The position numbers and the translations under genes were made by a program. From Watersipora subatra (taxonomy: Eukaryota; Bryozoa; Gymnolaemata; Cheilostomatida; Watersiporidae), in assembly GCF_963576615.1 (NCBI RefSeq), contig NC_088708.1, positions 59,259,196 through 59,323,195 of the forward strand: a stretch of DNA of 64,000 bases, read 5' to 3'. Under the pieces are notes generated by a model, which saw nothing but the letters and a program-made list of their open reading frames with translations, made no database searches and was not told the DNA's origin. Below, one piece after another: positions 19,590 to 29,410 of this stretch (position 1 is its first letter; each line of letters opens with the position of its first letter).

Positions 19590-20725
19590 GGGGAAGTGCT
19601 GACTGTGGATTTACTATACCAATGCAAGACCAGTGGCAACGGCCACGACGGACTAGGCGACACAGGCTCCCCCCCTGGTCGCCACCGGTCCCCTTGCATA
19701 ACCAGTATCAGCCCTTACCTGAGTGTGCAGGTCTCCCACCCTCAGAAACCAAGGAAGAAACATACGTCTGGCCAAAGCCGTCTCGGCCTTCCAAAAAAGG
19801 CCCCCAGAGAATGAGCGAAGCCGGACAAACTCATGGAGATGAATTGTGGAAGCCACATAATAGCAGCTATTTCTTGCCAGGTCGCATCGGAGGGCAGCCC
19901 GTCCAGTTTCTCGTGGACACCGGATGCACGTCTAATCTGTTGGGACGGCATGTATTTGAGCGCTTACCCAAGGATGTCAAGAGCCGATTAGAGGTTCGAG
20001 AAGACTATGGGCGGATGGCAGATGGTACACGGCTGCAATTTCACGGACTCATCACTCTCCCAGTCAGAGTCAGGAGTGTCCAAGTCACTGTATCTCTAGT
20101 GGTGTGTGCCCTGAAGGAGGATGCCATCCTGGGCATGCCATTCTTGGTCGACCACCACTGTGAGATGAATTTTCAGCAACCCACGTTGGTGTTAAATGGG
20201 CAGAAATGGACTTGCACTGACAGAGAGGGTCGACCCCTGACAAGTGGAGTTCAGATAATGCGAGCCACAACGCTTCCCCCTCGAGCCGAGGTCCTAGTTG
20301 CTGGGCGTCTCACGTCCTCATCCTATCAGCCAGTAGGGCTAATCGAAGGAGTAAGAAGCAGTTATATGGTGGCCGCCAGCCTACATCAACCCGCTAAAAA
20401 GGGAAGAGTGGCCATCCGCTGTATGAATCCTACCAACCATCCAGTTTGCGTGACGGCAGGGACGATTGTGGGACAATACACTGGAGTAGGGCCGGACGAA
20501 ATAGGGGTTCCCTGGACAGCAAAGGAGGATGTCGAGACTCCTAAGGAACATCCCCCTTCACCTTCAAGCGTGCCCCCCCCACATGCAGGACTTGCTCCAA
20601 CAAGCGGCGCCGCATTGTTCGTCCCCTACCGAGCACAGAAGGATGGAAGATCTTTTGGTTCGTTATGCGGATGTGTTCAGCCAAGGAAGCGAAGACGTGG
20701 GGCGTACCACCCTGGTACAACATGA
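19481..20725 (+). CDS. Gypsy protease-containing frame (up to 414 aa)
   Basis: Carries the retropepsin motif FLVDTGCTSNLLG near residue 143, followed by an ILGMPFL motif that fits the second conserved protease strand. The frame overlaps gag by about 110 nt and pol by about 200 nt. The protein probably enters by ribosomal frameshift, so the first Met of the frame is not necessarily used. Confidence 0.8.
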   Translation: MGLRPDRARTAPVPSSYPKTTTSSHEVGKRFPSTAVGGSADCGFTIPMQDQWQRPRRTRRHRLPPWSPPVPLHNQYQPLPECAGLPPSETKEETYVWPKPSRPSKKGPQRMSEAGQTHGDELWKPHNSSYFLPGRIGGQPVQFLVDTGCTSNLLGRHVFERLPKDVKSRLEVREDYGRMADGTRLQFHGLITLPVRVRSVQVTVSLVVCALKEDAILGMPFLVDHHCEMNFQQPTLVLNGQKWTCTDREGRPLTSGVQIMRATTLPPRAEVLVAGRLTSSSYQPVGLIEGVRSSYMVAASLHQPAKKGRVAIRCMNPTNHPVCVTAGTIVGQYTGVGPDEIGVPWTAKEDVETPKEHPPSPSSVPPPHAGLAPTSGAALFVPYRAQKDGRSFGSLCGCVQPRKRRRGAYHPGTT

Positions 20726-23700
20726 AATCCCCCTTCTCCCAGAGGCACAGCCCATCCGTCAACCCCCATATCGAGTAGGACATGAGAAAGAAGCCGAAAT
20801 CGAGCGACAGGTTTTGGCTCTTGAGAAACAAGGCATGATTGAGCCCGCTCACGGGGCCTGGAGCTCTCCGGTGGTCTTGGTGAAGAAGAAGGACGGGGCG
20901 TGGCGACTATGTGTGGACTATAGAAAGCTCAACAGTGTCACTCGCCAGGACGCCTACCCCCTTCCCCGGATCAACGAGAGTTTAGATGCCTTGTCCGGCA
21001 GCAGGTTTTTCAGTACCCTGGATATGATGAGCGGGTATTGGCAGGTACCTCTCTCTGCTGAGGCCCAGGAACGGTCAGCATTTACCACACGCAGTGGATT
21101 ATGGAGATGGAAGGTGCTCCCCTTTGGGCTGACCTCCGCTCCGGCTACCTTCCAGCGGCTAATGGAACGCGTCCTCCAAGGGCTACACTGGAAAACTTTG
21201 CTGCTATACCTAGACGACATCATCGTCATGTCGGCAGACTTTTCTAGTCATGTAGCTAGGCTGGCAGAGGTGTTGGAACGATTGAGGCAAGCAGGATTAA
21301 AATTGAAGCCCTCTAAATGCAGTCTGTTCCAGACCCAAGTCAAGTACCTGGGCCACATAGTCAGCGACACTGGAGTGGCTACCGACCCTGAGAAGATTCA
21401 GGCCATCAGTAAATGGGCAGCACCACAGGATGTGACTCAATTAAGATCGTACTTGGGTACCACTGGGTACTACCACCGATACGTACCTGACTACGCCTCG
21501 ATCGCCAAACCTCTCACTCTGTTGACAAGCGAGGGGGCCCCCTGGAAGTGGGGAGAAGATGAACAGGAAGCTTTCCTTAAGCTCAAGTGGTCACTGACGC
21601 ACGCTCCAGTACTGGCATATCCTGATCCCTCTTTACCCTACGTACTCGATACTGATGCTAGTAACGTAGGGACCGGAGCTGTGTTATCCCAGGTCCAGCA
21701 AGGCAAGGAGCGACCTATAGCCTACTATAGCAAGACCCTCTCCCCCGCCGAACGCAACTACTGCATGACTAGAAGAGAGCTGCTGGCAGTCGTGCTAGCT
21801 GTTCAACATTTCCGGCCATACCTATATGGCAGAGAGTTTACCATCCGAACCGATCATGCCTCCTTGGTTTGGCTGCACCGGAGAAAGGAACCCTCTTGCC
21901 AGGTGGCCCGGTGGCTGGAGAGCCTAGCCGAGCACAAGTATCGAATCATCAATCGAAAAGGCGTTAAGCACGGTAACGCCGATGGGTTGAGTCGACAACA
22001 GTGCATCGACTGCCGGCAGTGTGCTGCCATTGAGAAGCGGGATCGGGGACCAACTAGGTCACAAGTGTGTGACTCTCTAGTACCCCCAGGGACTAATTGG
22101 GAAACTACTGTACCAGTGGACCAAGTTCCAGTACAGCCACCAAGAGATACAGGAGGACCCAGTCCTAGCGCCCACCAGTTGGACGAAGACGAATGGCCTC
22201 GACTACCCAGCAGCAGACATACATCAGGGCCCAGCTTCTCGACTCCCACACCAGCCAGCCTAGTTCCAGTACGGCTGCCATGCGGTGCGGGGTCACCCAG
22301 AGTGTTGGACAACCCCCTCAGAAAGTCTCAAAACCCTCGGTTATGGGCCATCAAGGTGGCAGGTGAGCCAGGACTCGTTGTGGAGACTGACCAAGTTACG
22401 GTACGATCAGACGCTAAGGCCACGAGTTTAGATTTCTCACCGCCAGATGCCCCAAAGGTCCCAGAATTGTTGACAGTAGTACAAACCTCACTAGATGAAG
22501 TACGAGCATTGCAACAGAGACCCGCTACCGACCTAGGGATAATTTACCAGGCCGTCAGGAACCGGAAAAGAGTCGAAAAGGCAGTATTGCAAGTAGGCAG
22601 CTCCGAGTTGCAGCGGTTGGCCCGGATGTTCCATCAGCTCCAGATTGACGAATCAGGTGTATTGACCCTTCATCTCATTCAGAATGGGCGAGAAAGGGTG
22701 GTGGTGGTGTACCCCCAAACTCTGCGACAGGAGATCCTGTGGAAGGCCCACGAACAAACTCACTGCGGTGTGGAAAGGACCCTGAAGCGCGTCCAGTTGG
22801 ATTGGTACTGGCCGGGCTTGACTGGAGATATCAGGAGGGCAGTTCTCTCCTGTGAAGTTTGCCAGCGGGCTAAGACGGGAAAGGCCCGGACCTCCGGAAA
22901 TCGACAACGGTTGTACGCTGGGAGGCCATGGCAATGTCTAGCAGTAGATTTAGTGGGACCCCTACCTCAGACACCTCGAGGAAATAGCTGGGTGTTGGTA
23001 CTCACTGACCATTTCACTCGGTGGTCGGATGCCTTGGCTATCCCTGACGCTACAGCTCCAACGGTGGCCCAAGTCTTGGATGAAAGAGTATTCAGTTACT
23101 TCGGTCTGCCCGAAATTGTCCACACCGACCAGGGGAGCCAATTCGAGTCCTCTTTGCTTCAAGAGCTATGTGACTTGTGGGGAGTCGACAAATCTAGGAC
23201 CACTCCGTACCACCCCGAAGGAAATAGTGTGGTTGAAAGAAACAACCGAGTATTGGGTGACTCCCTACGAGCACTTTTACTGGGCAGAGGACAAGAGGAC
23301 TGGGATCAACTATTGCCACAGATCATGCGAACGCTGCGAGGGCTACCGCACTCCGCCACTAAGGAAACACCCAATTATTTGATGTTGGGTCGAGAGCTTC
23401 GTCTTCTTGACAAATTGCTGCATGGAAATAGGTTGGAGTCATTTACTAGCACACACGAGTATGTCCAGACTGTTCACGACCGGTTGATACAAGCTCACAC
23501 TCTCCTCCGAGATAGACAGAAGGAAATTGTATTAACCGATGTGAGGGAGCCCCCGCTGTTCAATGAGGGTGACCTCGTATGGTTGCTAAGCAAGCGGAGA
23601 AGAAAAGGCGAAAATCCGAAATTAGCGGCCAAGTATGTGGGGCCCTATCGCGTACTAAGGAGTCACGAAAATCATACGTACGAAGTAGAAAGATATGGAC

Positions 23701-24353
23701 AGCGATCCACTCAGGCCGAAGGAAGATTAAGGCTCTGTCGCCCTAGCCCTGTGCAACAAGGTCGAGCCCCAACTGAAGTCGAACTTGCCAGACGTCCCAA
23801 CATGAGAGGTTATCCCCGGAGACGAGTATCACAGAAAAACGGTAATCCAGATGCTGTTATTTCCGAATCACTTCTGCCTAGTCGATTAATAGATTTACCA
23901 ATACCGCAATCGCCAGTAAGATTGGAACCACCTTGGCTCCACAACGAAGATTTTTTGGTCTCTCCGAGTGAACACAACTCTGACTCGAGGGCTGGCCTCG
24001 ACGCTGGCTGTGAATTGGCGACCGAAGAAACAAGAGCTACGGGGAATGAAGGAGTCCAGGCTAGTACCACTGGGACCGGAAATACCACGCGGCCCCAACG
24101 AATAACAAAGCCCCCTGCATATCTAGCGGATTACGACACAAGTACTGTCCAATCAGGAGAGGCCAGAAGGGGTCAAGGCCGAAGGGCGGCCATTTTGGAA
24201 AATAAAGAAAGCCATCTCACTGTTTGTTACCAGCTCGACACGCACGCACACGCACATTTACACCCTCCAGCCTCAGACGAACGGCCCGCCGCCTGGAAGA
24301 GTTGGCTAACCAGATGTCGACTAAGTGAAGGATTACGCTACCGATTCCATTAA
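20529..24353 (+). CDS. Gypsy Pol: reverse transcriptase, RNase H, integrase (up to 1274 aa)
   Basis: RT with LDMMSGYWQVPL near residue 163 and YLDDIIVMS near 226; RNase H with DTDASNVGTGAVL near 374; integrase HHCC zinc domain (HEQTHCGVERTLKR to CEVCQRAK, about 740-785); integrase core with DLVGPL near 806, TDQGSQF near 866 and VVERNNR near 901; and a C-terminal GPY/F module with KYVGPYRVL near 1040. A variable linker of about 200 residues separates RNase H and integrase. Length and order match full Gypsy Pol. Confidence 0.93.
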   Translation: MSRLLRNIPLHLQACPPHMQDLLQQAAPHCSSPTEHRRMEDLLVRYADVFSQGSEDVGRTTLVQHEIPLLPEAQPIRQPPYRVGHEKEAEIERQVLALEKQGMIEPAHGAWSSPVVLVKKKDGAWRLCVDYRKLNSVTRQDAYPLPRINESLDALSGSRFFSTLDMMSGYWQVPLSAEAQERSAFTTRSGLWRWKVLPFGLTSAPATFQRLMERVLQGLHWKTLLLYLDDIIVMSADFSSHVARLAEVLERLRQAGLKLKPSKCSLFQTQVKYLGHIVSDTGVATDPEKIQAISKWAAPQDVTQLRSYLGTTGYYHRYVPDYASIAKPLTLLTSEGAPWKWGEDEQEAFLKLKWSLTHAPVLAYPDPSLPYVLDTDASNVGTGAVLSQVQQGKERPIAYYSKTLSPAERNYCMTRRELLAVVLAVQHFRPYLYGREFTIRTDHASLVWLHRRKEPSCQVARWLESLAEHKYRIINRKGVKHGNADGLSRQQCIDCRQCAAIEKRDRGPTRSQVCDSLVPPGTNWETTVPVDQVPVQPPRDTGGPSPSAHQLDEDEWPRLPSSRHTSGPSFSTPTPASLVPVRLPCGAGSPRVLDNPLRKSQNPRLWAIKVAGEPGLVVETDQVTVRSDAKATSLDFSPPDAPKVPELLTVVQTSLDEVRALQQRPATDLGIIYQAVRNRKRVEKAVLQVGSSELQRLARMFHQLQIDESGVLTLHLIQNGRERVVVVYPQTLRQEILWKAHEQTHCGVERTLKRVQLDWYWPGLTGDIRRAVLSCEVCQRAKTGKARTSGNRQRLYAGRPWQCLAVDLVGPLPQTPRGNSWVLVLTDHFTRWSDALAIPDATAPTVAQVLDERVFSYFGLPEIVHTDQGSQFESSLLQELCDLWGVDKSRTTPYHPEGNSVVERNNRVLGDSLRALLLGRGQEDWDQLLPQIMRTLRGLPHSATKETPNYLMLGRELRLLDKLLHGNRLESFTSTHEYVQTVHDRLIQAHTLLRDRQKEIVLTDVREPPLFNEGDLVWLLSKRRRKGENPKLAAKYVGPYRVLRSHENHTYEVERYGQRSTQAEGRLRLCRPSPVQQGRAPTEVELARRPNMRGYPRRRVSQKNGNPDAVISESLLPSRLIDLPIPQSPVRLEPPWLHNEDFLVSPSEHNSDSRAGLDAGCELATEETRATGNEGVQASTTGTGNTTRPQRITKPPAYLADYDTSTVQSGEARRGQGRRAAILENKESHLTVCYQLDTHAHAHLHPPASDERPAAWKSWLTRCRLSEGLRYRFH

Positions 24354-24465
24354 AAACATTGACTCTTCTTAGAAACCATTATTTACGCATCTTTTATCTT
24401 GTAGTATAGTCTAGCTCGTTTGTGTTCTTTTATTATAGCCGATTGCCGTCTATAGGGGCGGCGTG

Positions 24466-24893
24466 TGTGGTGGAACACAAATTTCCATCCTCTCTTATGC
24501 AGTTTCTTACCAGAGTTGTGTTCTCTTTCTTTTTTTTGTTAGCCACGCCCCTAAGGGAGGCTGGCTTTATCGTCTAATTTGCATAATTTCATGTACATAA
24601 GGCAGGGTCTCGGCCCTTTGTATTCATTCAATACATGCAGTGCAATTGAATCATACTCTTTCTGCTACATTAAGCGATACCAGAACCACCCCGGCATATA
24701 GCTATCTCCAAAGACTTGGTTTATGGACTGTGCTGTGGGAATAGACTCATAAAAACACTGTCGACCTCTGTCGACCTTGTCGACCTAGTATAAAACCTCT
24801 TTGGTGCAAACCCTTGTGTGAAGTGGTTAATGTTGACTGGTGGAGTAAGCCAACCTAGTCGCCTCTGCGTGTTGGTCACGGGAAACCAGCACA
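24466..24893 (+). repeat. Gypsy 3' LTR, core (428 bp)
   Basis: About 97% identical to 18204-18631. Confidence 0.93.
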
Positions 24894-24975
24894 CAGCCCC
24901 TGTGAAGAGTGAATGTTGACCGGTAGAGTAAGCCGACCTAGTCGCCTCTACGTGTTGGTCGCAGGAACCAACACA
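24894..24975 (+). repeat. Duplicated LTR tail at the Gypsy 3' end
   Basis: About 82 bp repeating the last part of the LTR (AATGTTGACCGGTAGAGTAA through AACCAACACA), more diverged from the core copy than the two LTRs are from each other. The target duplicate follows it directly, so the tail was part of the inserted DNA. Confidence 0.8.
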
Positions 24976-25006
24976 GCCTGCACAGGTTCGAATCCTGTCA
25001 ACTGTG
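24976..25006 (+). pseudogene. tRNA-Ser remnant, right part of copy split by Gypsy insertion
   Basis: GCCT target duplicate (24976-24979), T arm with a perfect B box, and acceptor strand ending CAACTGTG. B spacer follows. Confidence 0.75.
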
Positions 25007-25340
25007 ATGATGCAAAGTTTTTTGGCTTCCAATGAATGATTTGAGCCTTGACGAAAATTTTCCAAAAAATGTGAGGAACACACAGTCACAACATTTAGGT
25101 TTTACGATCATTCATAGAATTCCGCAAGAGCAAAGTCTTTTATTTCATATCAAAAGTTTTTGCGATTACTTGGTTTTACATCCAGAGTTTTCATAATAGC
25201 TAAAACAAAGTCGTTCAATGAAACTTTAAATGTCGAAACCGTTGTAACTTTAATGTTTCAACATAGCTTGTCCTAATACTTACGGGCTAGATAAATAACG
25301 CTGTCGACTTCAGATCATTCAAACATTATGCTGAACAGAC

Positions 25341-25422
25341 GCAGTTGTGGCCGAGTGGTTAAGGCGATTGACTCGAAATCAATTGGGCTCTGCCCGCACA
25401 GGTTCGAATCCTGTCAACTGCG
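25341..25422 (+). tRNA. tRNA-Ser(CGA)
   Basis: Anticodon CGA at 25374-25376. Fully canonical. The flank GAACAGACGCAG is shared with the copy at 26626, marking a recent trimer duplication. Confidence 0.93.
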
Positions 25423-25785
25423 ATGATGTAAAGCTTTTCGCATCTATTGGATGATTTGAACTTTACTAAAATAGGTTCTTATAATGTGAATCTTGTTTTG
25501 TCACATTCGATTGGTGTTGCAAATATTTATGGAACTTCACAAAAGCAAAGTCTTTTATTTTGTATCTCAAGTTTTTGCCAGTTGTGTGTTTTACATTCGT
25601 AGTTTCGATGATGGCTGGAACAAATATACGTGTTTCAATGATGGCGGAAATAAAATTGTAGGATGAAAGCTCAAATCTCGAAACCGTTGTAACTTAAACG
25701 TTTCAGAATAACTTGTTCTAATACTAACTGTCTTAATATATAATGTTGACAATTTCGGAGCAATCAATCTTCATTTAAAATGTAA

Positions 25786-25867
25786 GCAGTTGTGGCCGAG
25801 TGGTTAAGGCGATTGACTTGAAATCAATTGGGCTATGCCCGCACAGGTTCGAATCCTGTCAACTGCG
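25786..25867 (+). tRNA. tRNA-Ser(UGA)
   Basis: Anticodon TGA at 25819-25821. Fully canonical. Flank AAAATGTAAGCAG shared only with the copy at 27071. C spacer follows. Confidence 0.93.
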
Positions 25868-26209
25868 GTGATGTAAAGTTTTTTGCGTCCAACAAATGAT
25901 TGGAGCTTTGCTGAACACGGTTCAGATCAAAAGAGGCGCATACAATCACAACAGTTCGGTTTTCGATTATTCATGGAGCTTCCGGTGAGCATGGTCTTTC
26001 ATGTTGCATCTCTAGTTTTTACGACAAGGTGGTTTTACATTCATCGTTTCAATGACTGTGCAAACGAAATTGTATAAGGAAACCTCAAATCGCGAAACCG
26101 TTTTAACCTCTATATATGTAAATGCTTGAGAATAACTTGTTCTAATACTTACTGTCTAGATATATAACATTGACGACTTCCGAACGATCAAACTTTATTT
26201 ACAATTTAA

Positions 26210-26291
26210 GCAGTTGGGGTCGGTTGGTTGAGGCGATTGACTTGAAATCAATTGGGCTGTGCCTGCACAGGTTCGAATCCTGTCAGCTGCG
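26210..26291 (+). tRNA. tRNA-Ser(UGA) copy, altered D arm
   Basis: Anticodon TGA at 26243-26245. D region GGGGTCGGTTGGTTGAGG; T stem intact; acceptor CAGCTGC with one wobble. B spacer follows. Confidence 0.6.
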
Positions 26292-26625
26292 ATGGTGCAA
26301 AGTTTTTTGGCTTCCAATGAATGATTTGAGCCTTGACGAAAATTTTCCAAAAAATGTGAGGCACCTACAATCACAACATTTAGGTTTTACGATCATTCAT
26401 AGAATTCCGCAAGAGCAAAGTCTTTTATTTCATATCAAAAGTTTTTGCGATTACTTGGTGTTACATCCAGAGTTTTCAAAGTAGCACAAACAAAGTCGTT
26501 TAATGAAACATTAAATGTCGAAACCGTTGTAACTTTAATGTTTCAACATAGGTTGTCCTAATACTTACGGGCTAGATAAATAACGCTGTCGCCTTGAGAT
26601 CATACAAACATTATGCTGAACAGAC

Positions 26626-26707
26626 GCAGTTGTGGCCGAGTGGTTAAGGCGATTGACTCGAAATCAATTGGGCTCTGCCCGCACAGGTTCGAATCCTGTC
26701 AACTGCG
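26626..26707 (+). tRNA. tRNA-Ser(CGA)
   Basis: Anticodon CGA at 26659-26661. Fully canonical; lies exactly 1,285 bp after its sister copy at 25341. Confidence 0.93.
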
Positions 26708-27070
26708 ATGATGTAAAGCTTTTCGCATCTATTGGATGATTTGAACTTTACTAAAATAGGTTCTTATAATGTGAATCTTGTTTTGTCACATTCGATTGGT
26801 GTTGCAAATATTTATGGAACTTCACAAAAGCAAAGTCTTTTATTTTGTATCTCAAGTTTTTGCCAGTAGTGTGTTTTACATTCGTAGTTTCGATGATGGC
26901 TGGAACAAATATACGTGTTTCAATGATGGCGGAAATAAAATTGTAGGATGAAAGCTCAAATCTCGAAACCGTTGTAACTTAAACGTTTCAGAATAACTTG
27001 TTCTAATACTAACTGTCTTAATATATAATGTTGACAATTTCGGAGCAATCAATCTTCATTTAAAATGTAA

Positions 27071-27152
27071 GCAGTTGTGGCCGAGTGGTTAAGGCGATTG
27101 ACTTGAAATCAATTGGGCTATGCCCGCACAGGTTCGAATCCTGTCAACTGCG
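27071..27152 (+). tRNA. tRNA-Ser(UGA)
   Basis: Anticodon TGA at 27104-27106. Fully canonical; exactly 1,285 bp after the copy at 25786. A recombinant C/B spacer follows. Confidence 0.93.
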
Positions 27153-27486
27153 GTGATGTAAAGTTTTTTGGCTTCCAATGAATGATTTGAGCCTTGACGA
27201 AAATTTTCCAAAAAATGTGAGGCACCTACAATCACAACATTTAGGTTTTACGATCATTCATAGAATTCCGCAAGAGCAAAGTCTTTTATTTCATATCAAA
27301 AGTTTTTGCGATTACTTGGTGTTACATCCAGAGTTTTCAAAGTAGCACAAACAAAGTCGTTTAATGAAACATTAAATGTCGAAACCGTTGTAACTTTAAT
27401 GTTTCAACATAGGTTGTCCTAATACTTACGGGCTAGATAAATAACGCTGTCGACTTCAGATCATTCAAACATTATGCTGAACAGAA
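27153..27486 (+). repeat. Recombinant C/B spacer
   Basis: Starts with a C-type leader (GTGATGTAAAG plus T-run) and switches at the T-run to the B-type sequence GGCTTCCAATGAATG, continuing as B to GAACAGAA. The total length is that of B (334 bp). The junction falls in the short stretch shared by both spacers. Confidence 0.75.
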
Positions 27487-27508
27487 GCAGTTGTGGCCGA
27501 GTGGTCAA
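27487..27508 (+). pseudogene. tRNA-Ser remnant, 5' part of copy split by Copia B
   Basis: Acceptor 5' strand and start of the D arm up to the target duplicate GTCAA (27504-27508). The rest of the gene resumes at 30876. Confidence 0.8.
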
Positions 27509-27716
27509 TGTTCAAATATTATTACATGTATATCATAGTAGTTTAGATAATGTTGGATTATGTTTTAGAGTTGTCTGCTCGTCTTTATTATTTTTCAACT
27601 TATAATTTACCCACAATTCTATTTCTTCTCCCCTTGCCTGATTGTATCCTGATAATGGTGGCTGTATAATAAAAGGACTCAACTATAAATCCGTTATAAT
27701 CACGTATAAAACAATA
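27509..27716 (+). repeat. Copia B 5' LTR
   Basis: 208 bp; TGTTCAAATATT to ACAATA; homologous to the Copia A LTRs. Confidence 0.92.
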
Positions 27717-27756
27717 GGTTATGGGCCTAGGAAGACTCTAATATCAAGCAAGCACC

Positions 27757-29409
27757 ATGGATGATAAACTGTCTGTGGATAAACTTACTACGTCCAACTA
27801 TTCTATATGGAGATTTAAACTGAAACATTTGCTCATTGCTAAGGAACTTTATGAACATTGTGATGGTAGTATTGCAGAGCCAACGGAAGGTGCAGATGCT
27901 AAGAAAGCTTATATAACACAGTCACAGAAAGCTCTTAGTCATATTGTATTGGCGATCAGTGATGAATTCATATATTTGATCACTGAGTGTGAGACACCGA
28001 AAGCAGCGTGGGAGAAGCTACAGTCTCGCTTTGAAAGAGACACACAAGCAAACCGGATATATCTAAAGAAACAATATTTCAGAGCTATCATGCGTGATGA
28101 TACATCTATAGAAAATCATCTAAAATATATGAAGGATATTGTAAACAAGCTCACGGCTATCAAAGCCCCGGTGAGCGAGGAAGATCAGGTAGTAACACTG
28201 TTGGGCAGTATGCCGAGTAGCTATGCAACTGTCGTGACAGCCTTTGAAGCGCGAAAGCCTGAAACTCTAACATTAGAATTTGTTCAAAACGCGTTACTCA
28301 ATGAAGAGCAGAAACATGGCGTACAAGCTGCCGAAATGGATTCTGGTGAAAGCGGCAAGTATGGAAAAACGACTTCAAATTCTGACACTGCCTTATATAC
28401 CGTCGGAGATAACACGTATGAGAGAAGATGCTATAACTGCAATTCACCATATCACATGGTCAGAGATTGCACAGCGCAACAGAATAGTCGAGGTAACTAC
28501 AATCGTGCTAATTACAATCGTGGAAACTATAGTCGCGGAAACTACAGTCGTGGTCAGGGCCGTGGTCAGGCGAATCAGCATGGAGCTACATTTGTGACTG
28601 AATCCCAAGCAACTGAATTTCAAAGTGAGGAGAGTGCTTTTCTAGTAAGAGAAAATATAGCGACAGCGAAAGAATGGCTCATTGACAGCGGGGCAACTCG
28701 TCACATGACTCCTGAAAATGGTGGTTTCAGTACATACACAAAGTTTGACCAGCCTGAGAAAGTTGCTATAGCGGACGGCAGAGTATTGGATGCCATAGGC
28801 TCAGGTAACATTATGATATCAGTGTCCGTTAGCCGGAAAGTGAAAAGAAAAGCCACTCTCCACGATGTACTTCATGTACCAGATTTGAAACAAAATCTAT
28901 TCTCTGTACAGTTGGCCGCTATTAAGGGTATGATAGTACAATTTGGCCACAGTAGATGTTGGCTTAAGAACAAACTCCACCAAATACATGTTATGGGAAC
29001 GCTCGTTGGGAAACTTTACTATTTAGATCTGGAGTCGTCTGATCATAAAGCTAATCTAGCGTCGTCGTGTAACGATATATGGCATAAGAGACTCGCTCAT
29101 ATCAATCCTACCAGCATCGGACTTATGAACCGTGAACAGCTTGTTACAGGTGCCGATCTGTCTAACGTAAGTGTAGGTACCATATGTGACCCTTGTGTGA
29201 AAGGTAAAATGGCTCGAAAACCGTTTATAGCTAGAGATGGTATTAAGTCTACTAAAGTGCTAGAACTAGTTCATAGCGATGTATGTGGTCCAATGCAGAA
29301 TAAATCAATTGGTGGCAGTAGATATTTTGTGAGTTTTATTGATGATTTTAGTAGATTTTCGTATGTGTATTTTATCAATGAGAAATCGGATGTATTTTTT
29401 TGTATTTAA
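27757..29409 (+). CDS. Copia B gag/protease/integrase part (550 aa)
   Basis: Closely matches the N-terminal part of the Copia A polyprotein: Gag, CCHC knuckle CYNCNSPYHMVRDC, RGN-rich tail, protease WLIDSGATRHMT, pre-integrase domain and the start of the integrase core (HSDVCGPM). It belongs to a broken element. Confidence 0.85.
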   Translation: MDDKLSVDKLTTSNYSIWRFKLKHLLIAKELYEHCDGSIAEPTEGADAKKAYITQSQKALSHIVLAISDEFIYLITECETPKAAWEKLQSRFERDTQANRIYLKKQYFRAIMRDDTSIENHLKYMKDIVNKLTAIKAPVSEEDQVVTLLGSMPSSYATVVTAFEARKPETLTLEFVQNALLNEEQKHGVQAAEMDSGESGKYGKTTSNSDTALYTVGDNTYERRCYNCNSPYHMVRDCTAQQNSRGNYNRANYNRGNYSRGNYSRGQGRGQANQHGATFVTESQATEFQSEESAFLVRENIATAKEWLIDSGATRHMTPENGGFSTYTKFDQPEKVAIADGRVLDAIGSGNIMISVSVSRKVKRKATLHDVLHVPDLKQNLFSVQLAAIKGMIVQFGHSRCWLKNKLHQIHVMGTLVGKLYYLDLESSDHKANLASSCNDIWHKRLAHINPTSIGLMNREQLVTGADLSNVSVGTICDPCVKGKMARKPFIARDGIKSTKVLELVHSDVCGPMQNKSIGGSRYFVSFIDDFSRFSYVYFINEKSDVFFCI

Positions 29410-29410
29410 A

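Larger units (their letters stand above)
18204..24975 (+). mobile_element. Gypsy (Metaviridae) LTR retrotransposon, looks whole
   Basis: A 6.8-kb element inserted inside a tRNA-Ser gene with the 4-bp target duplicate GCCT (18200-18203 and 24976-24979). LTRs of 428 bp differ at about 12 sites (~3%). The primer-binding site is complementary to a tRNA-Leu 3' end, and the purine tract AGGGGCGGCGTG precedes the 3' LTR. Three overlapping frames encode Gag, protease and RT-RNase H-integrase, an arrangement that fits the frameshift expression used in this family. I see no obvious break. Its GC content is clearly higher than that of the surrounding array. The 3' LTR carries an extra ~82-bp copy of its own tail. 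Confidence 0.94.

Noticed and set aside
21854-22312. 152-codon minus-strand frame in the Gypsy element
   Set aside because: Antisense shadow of the GC-rich pol gene; no recognisable domain.
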